Part shown: piece by piece, positions 3,636 to 6,184 of the stretch
How positions within the stretch are numbered: position 1 is the stretch's first letter
How the letters are laid out: every line of letters begins with the position of its first letter
Source of the DNA: an uncultured Saprospiraceae bacterium
GTDB lineage: Bacteria; Bacteroidota; Bacteroidia; Chitinophagales; Saprospiraceae
DNA: 6,184 nucleotides
Direction: 5' to 3'
Assembly (NCBI GenBank): GCA_937959375.1
Contig: CALGLS010000075.1
Location: 1-6,184, forward strand
Made by a program: the position numbers and the translations under genes
The notes under the pieces: model-generated
Seen by the model: the letters and a program-made list of their open reading frames with translations, nothing else
What the model was told of the DNA's origin: nothing
The model's database searches: none

Positions 3636-5972
3636 ATGGCAGAAGTAACTAATAATATAAAAATGACTAATAACACAAACTCCTTCCCTGCATATTCTCC
3701 AGGTGTACTCAGTCTACTCCCACTCTATTATATTGGTTGGGCTGACTCGCTACTTAGCCCCTCTGAAGTAAAACTTATTAAAAATAAAATAGCTGAACTC
3801 CCCTTTATCGAAAAGGAAGATTTGATATTGCTAGATAGCTGGAGTGACCCTACCAACCCGCCAACTAAAGAGCTTTTCAGACACTGGGTGAGCTTACTAA
3901 AAAACGCAGCAGATAAACTTCCTAACAACACGTCGCAATCTATGGCCAACCTCGGAATCGAGATGGCTAAACAAAGTGCAATCGGAGACAAAACATTACT
4001 CTGGTCTTCTGATCAAACAAAAGCTGCCCTCGAAAACCTAGAAGCAGCCTTAGGAGGTGCTGCATCTGATACCATCGATAGTATTTTTACGAATACCAAG
4101 AAAGAAGAAACTGCTCCACCATTTGATGTCAATGCACTCACTAGATTACTAGATGATGACTACCATGAGGCTAGAAACAAAATGCGGACTTTACTTTCTG
4201 ATCATGAATTCAAAATTACATTACATAAAGATAAAGATGCTCACAGGGCCCACGTACTACAATGGTGCAAAGCATTAGCAGAGCAAGGATTAGGAGCACT
4301 CGCTTTTGATGAATCTTGCGGTGGTAAAAATGACATGGGAAGCTATGCTGCCGTTTTTGAAATGCTGGGTTACCACGATTTGAGTTTGACCATAAAGTTT
4401 GGCGTCCAGTTTGGTTTATTTGGAGGGAGCGTACAATGGTTAGGAACTGAAAAGCATCATCAAAAATATTTAAAAGACATTGGTACGATGGCATTGCCCG
4501 GTTGCTTTGCGATGACAGAACTCGGGCATGGATCAAATGTAAGAGCTCTAGAAACAACTGCCACCTATCACCACGATACTAAAACCATAGTTATCAATAG
4601 CCCCACACCTACTGCAGGGAAAGATTACATTGGAAACGCAGCGAACCACGGCATTATGGCAACTGTTTTTGCACAGTTGATTGTCAATGGTATACAACAT
4701 GGTGTCCATGCTGTTTTGGTTCCTATACGACATGCAGATACTGGAGCATCTATGCCCGGCGTTCGAATTGAGGATTGCGGTTATAAGCTCGGATTGAATG
4801 GAGTCGACAATGGTCGAATTTGGTTTGACCAAGTATCGGTTCCTGTTGAAAATTTACTGAATCGTTTTGGAGATATTGATGCCAATGGTGAATACAGCAG
4901 TACGATCACCAATCCATCAAGACGATTCTTTACCATGCTAGGCACACTCGTTGGAGGACGTGTATGTGTACCACAAGCAGGATTAAGCGCCGCAAAATCT
5001 GGATTGACCATCGCCATTAAATATGCGTTGGAACGTCGCCAGTTTGCACCAGACGACAAGCAACCCGAAACTTTATTGTTAGACTATCCAACTCATCAAC
5101 GTCGATTGATGCCGAGATTAGCAAAAGCATATGCACTTGACATAGCGCTCACCTACTTAACCAAACGATTTGTCAACCGGACAGATGATGACATTCGTGA
5201 AATAGAAACCTTGGCTGCCGGTCTCAAATCATATGCGACTTGGTTTACAACCAGTACTTTGCAAGAATGTCGAGAGGCTTGTGGAGGTAAAGGTTACCTT
5301 GCGGAAAATCGTTTAGCAGAACTAAAAGCAGATACTGATATTTTTACTACGTTTGAAGGTGACAATACGGTACTGATGCAATTGGTAGCCAAAGGATTGA
5401 TTTCAACCTTTAAAGCATCTTTTCATGACAATGGTTTCAAAGCAATTACCAAAATAATAACCGATAAAATCACCACTTCGATTACTGAACGCAACTCCTA
5501 CATTGTTCGTAAAACAGATACCGATCATTTATTGGATAGCGAATTCCAATTAGCTGCTTTTCATTATCGAGAGCGCAACATTTTATTGGCATTAACCCAG
5601 CGTATGCGAAGTATTCTAGGAAAAACGAGGGATCCCAATATGGCTTTCCTGAGATGTCAAACGCATATGGTTGAATTGGCAAATGCTTATGTAGAGCATG
5701 TCGTTTTGAAACAATTCGTTGCTGCAATTGACCGAGCAGATGATGGTTTAAAACCTATTCTTAGTAGACTGTGTAGTCTTTATGCACTTTCTACAATTGA
5801 AGAAAATAAAGGTTGGTACCTAGAAGATGGTTATATGGAAGGTTCAAAAACTAAAGCAATCAGAAGAATCGTGAATAAGCTGTGCAAAGAAGTTCGGGAT
5901 GATGCAAAGTATTTGGTGGAAGCATTTGCTATTCCTAAGGAATGCTTGGTGGCTCCGATTGCGGTGGGGTGA
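3636..5972 (+). CDS. Acyl-CoA oxidase/dehydrogenase-family flavoenzyme with N-terminal extension
   Basis: A 778-residue FAD enzyme predicted to introduce the 2,3 double bond into acyl-CoA, the first step of beta-oxidation, in the cytoplasm. The core (about 165-778) follows the acyl-CoA oxidase layout. The signature CFAMTELGHGSNVRALETTA is at 290-309, TPTAGKDYIGNAANHG at 324-339, GVHAVLVPIR at 356-365 and GYKLGLNGVDNGRIWFD at 382-398. Then come ERRQF (466-470), CREACGGKGYLAENR (545-559) and TTFEGDNTVL (571-580), where Glu574 is the expected catalytic base. An all-helical C-terminal domain follows. The first 160 residues are extra. Residues 25-90 (LLPLYYIGWADSLLSPSEVK onward) resemble a TerB-like helical domain, and 91-160 look like a linker. 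The start at 3636 has no Shine-Dalgarno sequence; Met10 (3663) is an alternative. It ends TGA followed at once by an in-frame TAG. Sequence alone cannot tell oxidase from dehydrogenase activity, that is whether the electron acceptor is O2 or ETF. Confidence 0.9.
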   Translation: MAEVTNNIKMTNNTNSFPAYSPGVLSLLPLYYIGWADSLLSPSEVKLIKNKIAELPFIEKEDLILLDSWSDPTNPPTKELFRHWVSLLKNAADKLPNNTSQSMANLGIEMAKQSAIGDKTLLWSSDQTKAALENLEAALGGAASDTIDSIFTNTKKEETAPPFDVNALTRLLDDDYHEARNKMRTLLSDHEFKITLHKDKDAHRAHVLQWCKALAEQGLGALAFDESCGGKNDMGSYAAVFEMLGYHDLSLTIKFGVQFGLFGGSVQWLGTEKHHQKYLKDIGTMALPGCFAMTELGHGSNVRALETTATYHHDTKTIVINSPTPTAGKDYIGNAANHGIMATVFAQLIVNGIQHGVHAVLVPIRHADTGASMPGVRIEDCGYKLGLNGVDNGRIWFDQVSVPVENLLNRFGDIDANGEYSSTITNPSRRFFTMLGTLVGGRVCVPQAGLSAAKSGLTIAIKYALERRQFAPDDKQPETLLLDYPTHQRRLMPRLAKAYALDIALTYLTKRFVNRTDDDIREIETLAAGLKSYATWFTTSTLQECREACGGKGYLAENRLAELKADTDIFTTFEGDNTVLMQLVAKGLISTFKASFHDNGFKAITKIITDKITTSITERNSYIVRKTDTDHLLDSEFQLAAFHYRERNILLALTQRMRSILGKTRDPNMAFLRCQTHMVELANAYVEHVVLKQFVAAIDRADDGLKPILSRLCSLYALSTIEENKGWYLEDGYMEGSKTKAIRRIVNKLCKEVRDDAKYLVEAFAIPKECLVAPIAVG

Positions 5973-5974
5973 TA

Positions 5975-6016
5975 GAAGACGGAAGTCCGAAGTCCGAAGT
6001 CTGAAGACGGAAGTTT
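5975..6016 (+). repeat. Six tandem 7-bp units (GAAGTCC family)
   Basis: Contiguous heptads read GAAGACG, GAAGTCC, GAAGTCC, GAAGTCT, GAAGACG, GAAGTTT. The array begins right after the stop codons of the oxidase gene. Units 1-2 and 5-6 give a 12-nt direct repeat (5975-5986 and 6003-6014). A 7-bp period is not in phase with codons, so this is not coding repetition. Confidence 0.9.
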
Positions 6017-6064
6017 CCTGCGATCGTGAAATACGTTAGAGGGAAACTTCGGACTTCCGTCTTC
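5975..6064. repeat. Long inverted repeat, heptad array against a three-heptad arm
   Basis: The right arm (6042-6064), read on the minus strand, is GAAGACG, GAAGTCC, GAAGTTT, CC. It pairs perfectly for 19 bp with 5975-5993. Alternatively it pairs over 23 bp using 5975-5988 plus 6010-6018, leaving exactly 21 nt (three heptads) bulged out. A competing 7-bp pairing joins CCTGCGA (6017-6023) to TCGCAGG (6063-6069). Sitting between the oxidase gene and a convergent open frame, it could act as a bidirectional transcription barrier, though no T-run follows. Similar GAAGTCCGAAGTC elements are, as far as I remember, common between genes in Bacteroidota. Confidence 0.85.
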
Positions 6065-6081
6065 GCAGGTTGACCGCTAAG

Positions 6082-6184
6082 TCAGTTCTCTGAATATTTA
6101 GCTGCATCGCTTTTAGCAAAATTTTTTAAATGTAAAACCGCAAAATGATAAACCTGTCGGGCCGCCAGGCGGGAGTCAAAATGT
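6082..6184 (-). CDS. Possible C-terminus of a protein cut by the window edge
   Basis: On the minus strand a frame is open from the window edge to a TGA at 6084-6082, giving 33 residues that end HLKNFAKSDAAKYSEN. The composition is protein-like, and the position would make it convergent with the oxidase gene. Against this, 33 open codons can occur by chance. Part of the frame (SRLAARQV) is a translation of the GC-rich palindrome at 6162-6172, which may be an intergenic repeat. I do not recognise a family. Confidence 0.3.
   Translation of the reverse strand, partial: HFDSRLAARQVYHFAVLHLKNFAKSDAAKYSEN
6153..6176. repeat. GC-rich palindromic element
   Basis: CCGCC (6162-6166) and GGCGG (6168-6172) are perfect complements around a single A, inside a GC-rich segment of about 24 bp (CCTGTCGGGCCGCC onward) in AT-rich DNA. 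A single-base loop cannot form as such, so the RNA hairpin would open one or two pairs. It may be a copy of a dispersed repeat. Confidence 0.5.

Noticed and set aside
3728..5727. Minus-strand frames of 81-113 codons at 3728-3991, 4216-4557, 4548-4832, 4781-5059 and 5482-5727
   Set aside because: All lie inside the well-supported acyl-CoA oxidase gene on the opposite strand, with no family motifs or own signals. They are shadow frames.
5975..6016. CRISPR-like array
   Set aside because: Units are 7 bp and contiguous with no spacers.

Overview
The window looks like AT-rich chromosomal DNA of a member of the Bacteroidota. Three things point there: a Bacteroidota-type promoter (TTTG, 21 nt, TATATTTG) in front of the glucosaminidase gene, start codons without Shine-Dalgarno sequences, and the protein types present (a tiny Gly/Cys lipoprotein, a membrane-anchored GH73 enzyme, and a long acyl-CoA oxidase-like protein of about 780 residues). 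A GAAGTCC heptad repeat at the right end also resembles intergenic repeats I remember from that phylum. The genus cannot be read from the sequence.

Layout. Positions 1-662 lie on the minus strand: the 5' part of a FabG-like 3-oxoacyl-ACP reductase (1-218, cut by the window edge), a strong hairpin terminator (279-320), and a small lipoprotein gene (462-662). A divergent intergenic region (663-1046) carries the promoter of a plus-strand gene for a membrane-anchored GH73 glucosaminidase (1047-1946). Two small plus-strand genes follow (2134-2397 and 2644-2868). Each encodes one N-terminal membrane segment, a Pro-x-Pro at residues 21-23 and an acidic tail, and each ends in its own hairpin terminator. 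They look like diverged paralogues. The second has a structured 3' region with three ATCCCCCC tracts.

Positions 2998-3635 hold no credible gene. They contain a run of inverted repeats, including two palindromes sharing TTTAGG half-sites with centres 110 bp apart, and then another intrinsic terminator (3534-3569). Downstream is the largest gene (3636-5972), an acyl-CoA oxidase/dehydrogenase-family flavoenzyme with an N-terminal extension of about 160 residues that resembles a TerB-like helical domain. After it lies a long inverted repeat built from 7-bp units (5975-6064), then an open minus-strand frame running off the right edge (6082-6184) with an embedded GC-rich palindrome.

The genes do not form one operon. 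FabG and the acyl-CoA oxidase both handle acyl chains, but they lie far apart on opposite strands. The lipoprotein, GH73 enzyme and two small membrane proteins are all predicted to sit in the envelope. I see no CRISPR array, transposase, tRNA or rRNA. The parts most worth a second look are the paired small membrane genes with structured 3' regions, the non-coding block 2998-3569, the extended oxidase and the heptad-repeat palindrome.
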